Shown: positions 1 through 6,558, counted from the first letter of the stretch. The stretch is 10,827 bases of DNA from Microbacterium sp. (GCA_003524435.1 DQHP01000071.1:1-10827), one strand, 5' to 3'. Translations and numbers: made by a program. Notes: a model not told the origin generated them from the sequence alone.

Positions 1-664
1 CCGCTGCCTCGGCCGCGAGCGCCACTCCCTGCCGTCCGCTGGATCGATTGCCGAGGAAGCGCACCGGGTCGATCGGTTCGCGTGTGCCTCCCGCCGAGAT
101 AACGACACGCACCCCCTCAAGGTCGCGAACACGGCTACGAGCGCTGCTGACGCGCATCGCCGCAGCGAAGATCTCTTCCGGTTCGCTCATGCGACCGGGG
201 CCACTGTCTCCGCCGGCAAGTTCCCCTTCCCCAGGGCCGACCATGTGCACGCCCCGCTCGCGGAGCGTGTGGATATTGGCCTGGGTAGCCGGATGCTGCC
301 ACATCTCGGTGTGCATCGCCGGAGCGATCACGACCGGGGCGGTGGTCGCGAGAAGCGTCGTGCCGAGGAGGTCATCGGCGAGGCCAGCCGTCATCTTCGC
401 GATCGTGTTGGCTGTTGCCGGTGCGATGATCACGAGCTCCGCAGCTTGCCCGAGCGCGACGTGCCGTACGCGTGCGACATCATCATGCACGCTCGTGGTG
501 ACGGTGTTGCGGCTGATCGCCTCCCAGGTCGGCATTCCGACGAAGCGCAGAGCATCTTCGGTCGGAATGACCGTGACATCATGCCCGGCCTTGGTGAGTA
601 GGCGCACGAGCTGTACCGACTTATAAGCGGCAATGCCACCCGTGACTCCAACGACGATGTTCAT
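1..664 (-). CDS. coaBC: Phosphopantothenoylcysteine decarboxylase / phosphopantothenate-cysteine ligase, 5' part (CoaBC)
   Basis: Bifunctional cytoplasmic flavoenzyme of coenzyme A synthesis: CoaB joins cysteine to 4'-phosphopantothenate, and FMN-dependent CoaC decarboxylates the product to 4'-phosphopantetheine. The first 221 residues are visible; the gene continues past the left edge (family length about 400). Seen: flavoprotein start VGVTGGIAAYKS (5-16), the expected active-site His68 before an APATANT loop (81-87), the substrate-clamp motif PAMHTEMW (115-122), GPGRM (155-159), then the start of the CoaB domain with AGGTREPIDP (191-200) and NRSSG (206-210). In E. coli Dfp the clamp carries Asn and the flap carries Cys; here these are His118 and, in the aligned AGGDSGPGRM stretch, Gly. 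As I recall mycobacterial CoaBC shares both changes, so this is probably an actinobacterial form rather than damage. The ATG start is clear from the N-terminal motif. Divergent from the NRDE gene across 32 bp. Confidence 0.95.
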   Translation of the reverse strand, partial: MNIVVGVTGGIAAYKSVQLVRLLTKAGHDVTVIPTEDALRFVGMPTWEAISRNTVTTSVHDDVARVRHVALGQAAELVIIAPATANTIAKMTAGLADDLLGTTLLATTAPVVIAPAMHTEMWQHPATQANIHTLRERGVHMVGPGEGELAGGDSGPGRMSEPEEIFAAAMRVSSARSRVRDLEGVRVVISAGGTREPIDPVRFLGNRSSGRQGVALAAEAA

Positions 665-683
665 ACCTCGATTGTGCCGCACC

Positions 684-696
684 TAGACTGGCCGCT
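684..696 (+). promoter_or_regulatory. -10 element for a leaderless NRDE transcript
   Basis: TAGACT (684-689) matches the actinobacterial -10 consensus TANNNT and stands exactly 7 bp before the GTG at 697, so transcription should begin at or next to the start codon. No Shine-Dalgarno sequence precedes that GTG. No convincing -35 box was found. The whole gap to the divergent coaBC start is only 32 bp, so the upstream promoter elements must lie inside coaBC coding sequence. Confidence 0.5.
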
Positions 697-1386
697 GTGT
701 GCACCGTTGTGATCGATGTCGCTGAGCCCGGAGGGTCGCGGCTTCTCGCCGTGCGCGACGAAGACCCCGCACGCGCCTGGGATTCGCCGGGCAAGTGGTG
801 GCCTGAGCAGTATCCGGGTGTGATCGGCATCCGGGATCGCCGTGCCGGTGGGGCATGGCTCGCTGTCGACCGCGACGCGCGGCGCCTCGCGGTGCTCCTC
901 AACCGTGCCGACACTCTTGAGGTACCAGAAGACCAGGTGCACACGCGCGGAAGTCTCGCGCTAGAGTCCGTTGCCGGACGCTCCCCCGAAGCGCCGCTCT
1001 CGATGCACGGCTTCAACCTTCTCGAAGTCGGACCGGATGCTGCGCGCGTGCTGTCGTGGGACGGTAAAGAGCTGTCAGAAACTCCCGTGCCCCGGGGCGT
1101 GCACATGATTGCTCACGATGGGCTGGATGATCCAGCCACCGCGCGGATCGCCCGCTGGCTACCCGAGTTTCGCGCGCACCCTGCCCGGACGGATAACTGG
1201 GAGGCCGAGTGGATTGAGCTGCTCGCAGCATCCACTGCCCTTGACCCCTCCGATGATGCCGCAATCATCCGGGACAATCGTCCACACGGCTACCCGACGC
1301 AATCACTCCTCTACTGTCTCGCGGCGGTCGACCACGACGGCGTCGAGGTGCACGAAGCGCCGATGTCGTCACCGGGGCATCTGTAA
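697..1386 (+). CDS. NRDE (TANGO2-like) family protein
   Basis: 229-residue cytoplasmic protein of the NRDE/TANGO2 family (Pfam NRDE). Members begin Met-Cys-Thr, and after Met removal Cys2 is placed like the nucleophile of N-terminal-nucleophile hydrolases; the biochemical role is not established, although the eukaryotic relative TANGO2 is linked to lipid and haem handling. Seen: MCTVVI at the N-terminus (Cys2), the family's NRDE motif as VRDE (19-22, Asn replaced by Val), GGAWLAVDRD (51-60), and a C-terminal YPTQS stretch (199-203) followed by a two-strand ending, all in the family order. The GTG start is fixed by the MCT hallmark and by a -10 element 7 bp upstream. It converges on the GlxA-type regulator with 19 bp between the stop codons. 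Substrate and pathway cannot be told from the window. Confidence 0.85.
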   Translation: MCTVVIDVAEPGGSRLLAVRDEDPARAWDSPGKWWPEQYPGVIGIRDRRAGGAWLAVDRDARRLAVLLNRADTLEVPEDQVHTRGSLALESVAGRSPEAPLSMHGFNLLEVGPDAARVLSWDGKELSETPVPRGVHMIAHDGLDDPATARIARWLPEFRAHPARTDNWEAEWIELLAASTALDPSDDAAIIRDNRPHGYPTQSLLYCLAAVDHDGVEVHEAPMSSPGHL

Positions 1387-1409
1387 GCGCACTCTGCCGA
1401 CGCGCTTAC
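1383..1409. terminator. Bidirectional stem-loop between convergent stop codons
   Basis: GTAAGCGC (1383-1390) and GCGCTTAC (1402-1409) form a perfect 8-bp stem with an 11-nt loop. The two TAA stop codons (1384-1386 plus strand, 1406-1408 minus strand) lie at mirror positions in the arms. There is no clear T tract on either side, so it is either a T-poor actinobacterial terminator or a 3'-end stabilising hairpin for both convergent genes. Confidence 0.5.
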
Positions 1410-2371
1410 GCCGCTGGCTCTGCCGTGCACGAAAAGGTGGCGCGATACGCGGTAGGAGTCGTGGCGAGAACTCTATGGAAGTTCTGTCGCAATACGGCCG
1501 CGGACCCGAAACCACTTTCTTCGGCGATCGCATCCAGACCGAGGTCTGTGCGCTCAAGAAGTCGCTGCGCGTGAATGACTCGCTGTTTGGCGAGCCAGGC
1601 AGCCGGTGTCACACCGTGCTCTGATCTGAACCGACGAGCGAAGGTGCGCGGTGACATATGAGCGCGAGAGGCGAGGTGATCGACCGAAAGCTCCTCACGC
1701 AGATTCTCCACCGCCCAGTTGGCGACCTCGGCAAGCGCGTCACTCTGCGGGTGCACGATTGGCCGATCGATGTACTGCGCCTGTCCGCCATCGCGCTGCG
1801 GCGGCACCACCATGCGACGGGCGACACGGTTGGTGAGTTCCGCTCCGATCTCCTGGCGAAGCAGATGCAGGCAGGCGTCGAGGCCCGCCGCGGTTCCTGC
1901 GCTGGTGATGATGCGGCCATCCTGCACAAACAGCACATCCGGATCGATGGTCACCGCGGGATACATCTGAGCCATCGCTTCGGTGTACATCCAGTGCGTG
2001 GTGGCGCGGCGTCCGTCAAGCACACCGGCGGCACCCAAGATGAACGATCCGCTGCACACGCTCAGCAGCCAGGCGCCACGTTCCGCGGCGGCGCGAACGA
2101 CCGCGAGCACCTCCTCATCAATGTGACCCCAGTATTCCTGTGGGACCGGGCAGACAACGACAAGGTCTGCCTCAGCGGCGAACGAAAGATCGTGCTCGAC
2201 GTTGATCGAGAAGCCCAGCTTTGACCGCACGGGCCCCGGCACTGCGGTGACCACACGAAAGTCGAACGATGGCACACCCTCTTTCGTGCGATCAATACCG
2301 AACGCCTCGCAGGCGACGCCGAACTCGAACGGCGCGAAGCCCTCCTGAACGATGCAGGCAACAGTCTTCAT
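1406..2371 (-). CDS. GlxA-type AraC-family transcriptional regulator (DJ-1/PfpI domain plus AraC HTH)
   Basis: 321-residue DNA-binding regulator, the usual length for this family. Residues 3-185 are a class-I glutamine-amidotransferase-like (DJ-1/PfpI) domain with the nucleophile-elbow cysteine in SVCSGSF (104-110, Cys106), followed by GVLDGRRATTHW (116-127) and ITSAGTAAGLD (155-165), the typical layout. Residues 212-312 are the AraC/XylS two-helix-turn-helix domain, first HTH at about 225-250 and second at about 278-302, with the characteristic MSPRTFARRF (239-248). In this family the N-terminal domain is a sensor; the ligand is unknown here. The ATG has a good Shine-Dalgarno (AAGGAG, complement of 2377-2382) 5 bp upstream. 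It is divergent from a small membrane-protein gene across a region full of GGCAGT repeats, its likely operators. Control of those neighbours is inference. Confidence 0.92.
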   Translation of the reverse strand: MKTVACIVQEGFAPFEFGVACEAFGIDRTKEGVPSFDFRVVTAVPGPVRSKLGFSINVEHDLSFAAEADLVVVCPVPQEYWGHIDEEVLAVVRAAAERGAWLLSVCSGSFILGAAGVLDGRRATTHWMYTEAMAQMYPAVTIDPDVLFVQDGRIITSAGTAAGLDACLHLLRQEIGAELTNRVARRMVVPPQRDGGQAQYIDRPIVHPQSDALAEVANWAVENLREELSVDHLASRAHMSPRTFARRFRSEHGVTPAAWLAKQRVIHAQRLLERTDLGLDAIAEESGFGSAAVLRQNFHRVLATTPTAYRATFSCTAEPAA

Positions 2372-2383
2372 GAGTGCTCCTTC

Positions 2384-2452
2384 GGCAGTGAAGTGGGACA
2401 GAATCAGTTTGGCAGTTTTTCGACGAAGTATGTCAATACTGCCACTCGTGGC
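2384..2452. promoter_or_regulatory. Divergent promoter region with repeated GGCAGT sites and a GCCAC palindrome
   Basis: GGCAGT occurs at 2384-2389 and 2411-2416 and inverted (ACTGCC) at 2438-2443; the starts are exactly 27 bp apart. The last two extend to a TGGCAGT / ACTGCCA inverted repeat (2410-2416, 2438-2444). Next to it, GCCAC-TC-GTGGC (2441-2452) is a perfect palindrome. A minus-strand TTGACA (complement of 2431-2436) could be the -35 of the regulator gene, but its best -10, CAAACT (complement of 2406-2411), is weak and 19 bp away. Operator function for the GlxA-type regulator is inferred from position only. Confidence 0.45.
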
Positions 2453-2468
2453 GGAAAAGCGTCAAGCG

Positions 2469-2481
2469 TAGCGTTTCTGCC
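2469..2481 (+). promoter_or_regulatory. -10 element for the small membrane-protein gene
   Basis: TAGCGT (2469-2474) fits TANNNT and ends 7 bp before the ATG at 2482, giving a predicted leaderless mRNA. The palindrome at 2441-2452 sits where the -35 box would be, so a bound regulator there could block this promoter. Confidence 0.45.
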
Positions 2482-2634
2482 ATGTTCATCATCATCCTTC
2501 TCGCGATCCTCGCCCTCACCGGCATCGTGCTCACCGCCATCGAGGTGCGGCGTGATGGTTACCACGCTGCCACCACGGACTGGACGCGCGTCGCAGAGTA
2601 TGACGCTCCGGAATCCGCGGCTGGCTACCGCTGA
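2482..2634 (+). CDS. Small single-span membrane protein (50 aa)
   Basis: 50-residue ORF, hydrophobic at the N-terminus (residues 2-20, rich in Ile, Leu and Ala), followed by positive EVRRDG (21-26) and a hydrophilic tail ending ESAAGYR. The charge pattern suggests one membrane span with the tail in the cytoplasm (positive-inside rule). Third codon positions are strongly G/C (many ATC and CTC codons), as in the neighbouring real genes, and a TANNNT element lies 7 bp before the ATG; these two points support translation. There is no Shine-Dalgarno sequence. It is divergent from the GlxA-type regulator and 29 bp before the next membrane-protein gene. I do not recognise a family and assign no function. 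Confidence 0.6.
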   Translation: MFIIILLAILALTGIVLTAIEVRRDGYHAATTDWTRVAEYDAPESAAGYR

Positions 2635-2650
2635 GGTCACATGTCACCGT

Positions 2651-2663
2651 TATGCTCAACGGC
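2651..2663 (+). promoter_or_regulatory. -10 element setting the start of the downstream membrane-protein gene
   Basis: TATGCT (2651-2656) fits TANNNT and lies 7 bp before the ATG at 2664. It overlaps an in-frame ATG at 2652, which is therefore probably part of the promoter and not the real start. Confidence 0.45.
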
Positions 2664-3131
2664 ATGAGCGATCCGCAGCAGCCGCCCCTTCCGCCGTACG
2701 CATCAAATGTGCCGCAGCCCGCCCAGCACGGCGGTGGCTACCCCGCGCAGCCAGCCCAGCACCCCCAGCAGGCGCCCTACGCATCAGCTTCCCCCTCGCC
2801 TGCTGGCGGCACCAACACGGCGGGCCGCATCGGTTTCTTTATCGGCCTCGGGGGCCTCGTCGTCGGACTCTTGACGAGCACCATCGTGCAGGTCCTCATC
2901 CGAAGCTTCAGCTCGGGTTTCGACTACTCGATGGTCAGCGTGGTGAGCGGCTTCGGCTCATTCCTCGCTTTCATCGCTTCCGTGTGCGCCCTCGTCTTCG
3001 GCCTTATCGGCATCCGCAAGGTCGGAGCCCCGCACGCACAGGCGGGCATCGCCACCGGGCTCGGAATCGCCGGGGTGGTCAGCGGAATCTTCTCTTTCCT
3101 GCTCACCGTCACGGCTGGGTTCTTCTACTGA
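2664..3131 (+). CDS. DUF4190-like membrane protein with Pro/Gln-rich N-terminus
   Basis: 155-residue protein. Residues 1-50 are a disordered tail rich in Pro, Gln, Ala and Tyr (YPAQPAQHPQQAPY at 26-39), of the kind common in actinobacterial membrane proteins. Three hydrophobic segments follow at about 56-79, 92-117 and 126-152. The segment after the second, FGLIGIRKVGAPHAQAGIATGLGI (first residue 112), resembles the repeat seen in DUF4190-type proteins. The function is unknown; a cell-envelope role is inference. The ATG at 2664 was chosen over an in-frame ATG at 2652 because the latter falls inside the -10 element. The 3' end overlaps the convergent glycosyltransferase by 7 bp, leaving no room for a separate terminator. 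Confidence 0.8.
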   Translation: MSDPQQPPLPPYASNVPQPAQHGGGYPAQPAQHPQQAPYASASPSPAGGTNTAGRIGFFIGLGGLVVGLLTSTIVQVLIRSFSSGFDYSMVSVVSGFGSFLAFIASVCALVFGLIGIRKVGAPHAQAGIATGLGIAGVVSGIFSFLLTVTAGFFY

Positions 3132-4315
3132 GCGCTGAGCACTCGTCGATAGATCTCGACCATCGCCGCGGTCCGCGATGACTGCCGAAAAGCCTCGGCA
3201 ACATCCGCGTCAGGCGTCGGCGCGTTCCCGAGGGCGATATCGGATGCTGCGCGCGTCAGCGTCTCTGCAAGGGCACTGACCGAAGCATCCGGCACTGGCC
3301 ATAATCCGCCGCGCAGTTCGCCGGCGATGTCGGGGTCGCTGACGATCGTGGGAGTGCCCAAGGTTGCCGCTTCGAACGGTGTCATGCCCTGCGTTTCAAA
3401 ACCGATGGACGTCTGCACGACAGCATCTGCCTCGGCAATACGCGCGAGCGTCTCGGGGTAGGAAAGGCGACCGGCGAAGGTGACACCGTCGTGCCCGCGG
3501 GCGATTTTCTCTGCCGCGCGCAACTGCCCACCGCCACCGATGATCTCGATGTCGGCGTTCACTTTTGATGCGACCACGGCCTCGACGAATGGCAGAAGCC
3601 GCTTCTCTGGGCTCATCCGTCCGATCCACACGAAGCGCGGGCGTCGGGCGGGCGCCTCATCAGAAGGAGTCCGCGACGCCAGTATCTCGGCGAGGAGTCC
3701 GTCGTCGATTCCGTTCCAGACGACATCGACGCTGTCGAACACTTCGTGTTGCTCAAGCCTGCGGGCGAAGTGCCCAGACGGCGCCGTGACGGCGCTGGAC
3801 CCCTGAGCGATGCCGCGCAAAAATGCCCAGCCGTCGCTGCCACTGACCGTGCTGCCGATTCCGCGCATCGCCCGTCGGCGCCACGCATTCAGCACAGCCA
3901 GCGCCGGGCGGTGCAACGGGGTGACGGCCGCCATTCCGACGTCGACCCGGTTATGCATGGTGTGTACCACCGGAATGCCATGGCGATGGGCAAACCTGTG
4001 CCCGATGAATGCGCCCCAGAAGTCAGCCTGAACGTGAACGAGATCAACCGGTGGGCGCGACGCCATCTCCTGATCAAGGAAGCGATCCGTGCGAGCGCCC
4101 GGCCACGACATCGAGTACTCCCGGTCGAGCGTGATGGGGATCGACGGCAGATCGAGGTAGCCGGCGTCCGCCGAATGGCGCGCGGCGTGCATTCGAGGAG
4201 CGACCGCTGTGACCGTGTGCCCGGCATTCTCGAGGAATCGTCGCTGCAGCCTCATCGACACCTGTGCTCCGCCGAGGGATTCGAGGTGTTGATCGCCGAA
4301 GAAGACGATGTGCAT
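3125..4315 (-). CDS. GT4-family glycosyltransferase, second gene of operon
   Basis: 396-residue retaining glycosyltransferase of the GT-B fold, family GT4, expected at the cytoplasmic face of the membrane and using a nucleotide sugar. Seen: N-terminal acceptor domain starting MHIVFFGDQH with the Gly-rich loop SLGGAQVS (13-20); hinge region NGID (201-204); donor domain with WIGRMSPEKR (230-239, phosphate-binding Arg233 and Lys238); and the GT4 E-x7-E motif at Glu307/Glu315 in FETQGMTPFEAATLG (306-320). The ATG lies 4 bp after the stop of the upstream glycosyltransferase, with GGAG (complement of 4323-4326) 7 bp before it, so the two are translationally coupled. Sugar donor and acceptor cannot be read from sequence; a mannosyl or glucosyl step in glycolipid or polysaccharide synthesis is inference. 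Confidence 0.9.
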   Translation of the reverse strand: MHIVFFGDQHLESLGGAQVSMRLQRRFLENAGHTVTAVAPRMHAARHSADAGYLDLPSIPITLDREYSMSWPGARTDRFLDQEMASRPPVDLVHVQADFWGAFIGHRFAHRHGIPVVHTMHNRVDVGMAAVTPLHRPALAVLNAWRRRAMRGIGSTVSGSDGWAFLRGIAQGSSAVTAPSGHFARRLEQHEVFDSVDVVWNGIDDGLLAEILASRTPSDEAPARRPRFVWIGRMSPEKRLLPFVEAVVASKVNADIEIIGGGGQLRAAEKIARGHDGVTFAGRLSYPETLARIAEADAVVQTSIGFETQGMTPFEAATLGTPTIVSDPDIAGELRGGLWPVPDASVSALAETLTRAASDIALGNAPTPDADVAEAFRQSSRTAAMVEIYRRVLSAQ

Positions 4316-4319
4316 CTAT

Positions 4320-5546
4320 CTACTCCGGCAGGGGTTCGTTGCGATACAGCGCCTCGAAGGTATCGAGCGTGCGGTTGATGTCATGCACCAAGACGCCCTC
4401 AAGCGATGCCTGTTGCATCCGCTCGTACTCCGCAGGCTCGGCGGTGAGTACATCGGTCATGCGCGCAGCGAGCTCTTCGGAATTGCCTGGTTCGAACAGG
4501 TATCCGTTCTCGCCATCGTGGACGAGGTGCGGGAGCGCGACAGCATCCGCAGCAACGATCGGCAGAGCCGATGCCATCGCCTCCATCGTTGCGATCGACT
4601 GCAATTCTGCGATCGACGCGATGACGAAGAGGCTCGCACGCGAGAGCACAGCGCGCAGTTCTTCGTCGGAGGTGCGTCCGTGGAAGGTGACTCGATCGGA
4701 GAGGCCGAGTTCGACTGTGAGGCGCTCAAGGTTCTTGCGCTGGTCGCCACCGCCGACGATGTCGAAGGTCGTCTTCAGCGCAGGGTCAAGCTTCGTCATT
4801 GCCTCAAGAATGACTTCGACCTGCTTCTCGGCGGTAAGGCGTCCGACGAAGACGATGCGGCTCTCGGTGCGGGGAGCAACGACTGGCGAATACTGCGACC
4901 GATCAATGCCGCAGCTGATGGGGATGACTCCCTGCAGGCCAACCGTCCGCTCGAGAAAATCAGCGGCGCGACGGGTCGGCGTGGTGGTTGCGCGCACGAG
5001 ATCGAAGGTGCGCTTAGCGTCAGCCCAGGCGAATTTCAGCACGAGGTTGTCAATGAACTTCGGGAAGGTGCTGTGATCGAGGATGTTCTCGGCCATGACG
5101 TGGTTGGTTGCGATGACGGGGATGCCACGCTGGTGAGCAATTCGCGACAGACCTCGCCCGATGATGATGTGCGACTGGATGTGCACGACATCCGGCTTCA
5201 CGCGGTCAAGCACCTTTCGCGCGTAGTGCTTCGAACGCCACGGCCAGACAAAACGCAACCAGTCATGCGGCGCCCAGCGCACCGATGGCAAGCGGTGTAG
5301 CGTCATCGGCTCGCCCTCGATGACCTCAGTGGCGGGTGCGGCCTGGCGGTACCTCCGGTTCGGTGCAACGACATGTACGTCGTGGCCACGCTGGACAAGC
5401 CCGGCAGCAAGACGCTCGGCAAAGCGAGCGGCCCCGTTGATGTCGGGGGCGAAGGTGTCGGCACCGATGACGATGCGCAGCGGGCGGGCGCCCTTCGGAG
5501 AGTCGGCGTTCGAAGCGTCAGCGTTCGGAGCGTCGGGGGAGGTCAC
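4320..5546 (-). CDS. GT4-family glycosyltransferase, first gene of operon
   Basis: 408-residue GT-B glycosyltransferase of family GT4. After a 20-residue low-complexity tail the acceptor domain begins RPLRIVIGADTFAPDINGAA (21-40), whose PDINGAA loop is typical of actinobacterial mannosyl/glucosyltransferases of the MgtA/PimB type. Further motifs are SCGID (211-215), FVGRLTAEKQVE (233-244, Arg236 and Lys241), IVGGGDQR (263-270) and the E-x7-E pair Glu314/Glu322. Start: GTG at 5546 with no strong Shine-Dalgarno, only AAGG about 10 bp upstream; the conserved domain starts near residue 22, so the N-terminal limit is uncertain. Next comes a second GT4 gene after 4 bp, so the pair probably adds successive sugars to one acceptor (lipid or polymer). 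The exact donor is unknown. Confidence 0.9.
   Translation of the reverse strand: MTSPDAPNADASNADSPKGARPLRIVIGADTFAPDINGAARFAERLAAGLVQRGHDVHVVAPNRRYRQAAPATEVIEGEPMTLHRLPSVRWAPHDWLRFVWPWRSKHYARKVLDRVKPDVVHIQSHIIIGRGLSRIAHQRGIPVIATNHVMAENILDHSTFPKFIDNLVLKFAWADAKRTFDLVRATTTPTRRAADFLERTVGLQGVIPISCGIDRSQYSPVVAPRTESRIVFVGRLTAEKQVEVILEAMTKLDPALKTTFDIVGGGDQRKNLERLTVELGLSDRVTFHGRTSDEELRAVLSRASLFVIASIAELQSIATMEAMASALPIVAADAVALPHLVHDGENGYLFEPGNSEELAARMTDVLTAEPAEYERMQQASLEGVLVHDINRTLDTFEALYRNEPLPE
5491..5535 (-). repeat. Three tandem 15-bp units in the glycosyltransferase N-terminus
   Basis: Units 5491-5505, 5506-5520 and 5521-5535 follow each other directly. The latter two differ at 2 of 15 bases (GCGTTCGAAGCGTCA and GCGTTCGGAGCGTCG); the first is more diverged. 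On the minus strand they encode DAPNA, DASNA and DSPKG, giving the disordered tail of the GT4 protein. Unit length is a multiple of 3, so copy-number change keeps the frame. Confidence 0.7.
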
Positions 5547-5661
5547 GGATATGCAGCCTTACGGTACGCGAGAAGTCTGCCCTGGTCAGGACGCACGCAA
5601 CTCTACCGGAGGGGTCTGCGCGCTCACCGTTCCCTCGCCGCTGGTTTCCGCTCTCGCAGGC

Positions 5662-5692
5662 GGCACTCGGACGCGTGCCCTAGCGTGGAAAC
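5662..5692 (+). promoter_or_regulatory. -10 element and adjoining inverted repeat before the 195-aa gene
   Basis: TAGCGT (5681-5686) fits TANNNT and ends 6 bp before the ATG at 5693, predicting a leaderless mRNA. Immediately upstream, GGCAC (5662-5666) and GTGCC (5675-5679) form an inverted repeat with 8 bp between arms, overlapping the promoter spacer. It could be an operator; no regulator is assigned. Confidence 0.4.
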
Positions 5693-6280
5693 ATGCGACT
5701 GATCTCGACAGCCGACCCCGCACTCTGGATCCCTGTGACGGACTCATTCGGGTGGAAGGGGCGCCGGCATCGCAAGGCGGCAATCCGGATGCTGCTGGGC
5801 CAAGCGACTCAGGCGCTCGGTGCTCCCTCGCGCCCTGGATCGAAGCTCGGCGCATGGGCGATGAGCCAGGCCGCCCCGATGCTCATGCGCAAGGCCGATG
5901 GACGCGTGCTGGTGTGGACGTGGAAAGCAGAACCCGAACTCGTCGTCGCGATGGCGACGACGCAGGAACTGACCAACGATGTGCGCCGAGCTCGAGCGAA
6001 CATGCCCATCGAGTACGACGACACCGAATCCTTTCGCTCGAGCCTCGGAGCGGGTGAGAAGCTGCTGATGCCTATGCCAGAGGCGCCAGCATCTGTGCCA
6101 TTTGCGACATACACCTGGGACACCGGCACGCATCTGATCACCCTGACCGCCATCTGCAGCGACCGCGAGCGGTTCGGAACGCTGATTCCCGCGCTGGATG
6201 ACCTGGCACGTAGCATCCGCATCGCTGGGGATGTGGCCGGCGGCGAGACACCGGGTGTCTTGCGGATCGATCCAGCCTGA
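5693..6280 (+). CDS. Conserved-looking hypothetical cytoplasmic protein (195 aa)
   Basis: I do not recognise this family. It is a soluble protein with no signal peptide and no membrane span. An N-terminal segment MRLISTADPALWIPV (1-15) is followed by a basic stretch KGRRHRKAAIR (22-32), a Met/Pro-containing middle (MPIEYDD, 104-110; LLMPMPEAPA, 124-133) and an amphipathic C-terminal helix FGTLIPALDDLARSI (161-175). The alternation of strand-like and helix-like segments suggests a single alpha/beta domain. Codon use is GC-rich and like the neighbours, so it is very likely a real gene. The start is supported by a -10 element 6 bp upstream and no better alternative. It is divergent from the GT4 operon across 146 bp; a link with it is not shown. 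Confidence 0.75.
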   Translation: MRLISTADPALWIPVTDSFGWKGRRHRKAAIRMLLGQATQALGAPSRPGSKLGAWAMSQAAPMLMRKADGRVLVWTWKAEPELVVAMATTQELTNDVRRARANMPIEYDDTESFRSSLGAGEKLLMPMPEAPASVPFATYTWDTGTHLITLTAICSDRERFGTLIPALDDLARSIRIAGDVAGGETPGVLRIDPA

Positions 6281-6417
6281 CCTCCCTCGATCGCGAGCTC
6301 ATCGCCCACGTAGCCTCCAGCCTGATGGACTACATTGGCTGAGGCCCCGGATGATCGCTAGGCGGCCCCGGCTCGCGAATGCGCGGCCAGCAAAGACGGA
6401 AGCGAGGTGGTACTCCC

Positions 6418-6483
6418 ATGAGTGGTGATAGTTGCCATCAGCACCCCGGCTCCGCGATCGCACCAGAGGTTCCTTCTTTCTGA
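6418..6483 (+). CDS. Possible 21-aa leader peptide upstream of mgtE
   Basis: A 21-residue ORF starting MSGDSCHQHPGSA and ending VPSF. GAGGTG (6404-6409), a full six-base match to the 16S anti-Shine-Dalgarno, lies 8 bp before its ATG, a better ribosome site than the one of mgtE itself. It stops 98 bp before mgtE and about 40 bp before the strong hairpin, a leader-peptide layout. Such a short ORF can occur by chance, and nothing else supports translation. Confidence 0.25.
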   Translation: MSGDSCHQHPGSAIAPEVPSF

Positions 6484-6523
6484 AGTCTGACGTGGGTCTG
6501 GGTTTCGACTCGCCCGTCCAGCT

Positions 6524-6558
6524 GACGAGCCCCGCGCACTGCGCGGAATGCTCTCGTC
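6524..6558 (+). terminator. Strong stem-loop between leader ORF and mgtE
   Basis: An inner stem CCGCGC-ACT-GCGCGG (6532-6546) is capped by a 3-nt loop; an outer stem GACGAG/CTCGTC (6524-6529, 6553-6558) closes it over an asymmetric internal loop (2 nt and 6 nt). It ends 23 bp before the mgtE ATG, next to its weak ribosome site (GAAAGAAG, 6568-6575). With no T tract it is not a classic terminator; it may act as an attenuator or as a translation-control structure. Confidence 0.4.

Noticed and set aside
48..626. 192-codon plus-strand ORF at the left end.
   Set aside because: It is antisense to coaBC, whose motifs are unmistakable; the product is Ser/Arg/Thr-rich with no recognisable domain.
4308..5300. 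Long 330-codon plus-strand ORF.
   Set aside because: It is antisense to the first GT4 gene, which has all family motifs; the plus-strand product has an unnatural charge-rich composition typical of a shadow frame in GC-rich DNA.
6340..6412. M-box or T-box riboswitch before mgtE, from TGAGGC, AAAGACG and AGGTGGTAC words.
   Set aside because: Only short words match. The M-box GCTGCTGCCC element, its 3' conserved part and the correct spacing are absent, and the T-box GGTGGNACCGCG is broken after GGTGGTAC. A covariance-model search would decide.
6351..6428. 25-codon ORF in the mgtE leader.
   Set aside because: No ribosome site before its ATG and an Arg/Ala-rich product typical of random GC-rich sequence; the overlapping ORF at 6418 has better support.
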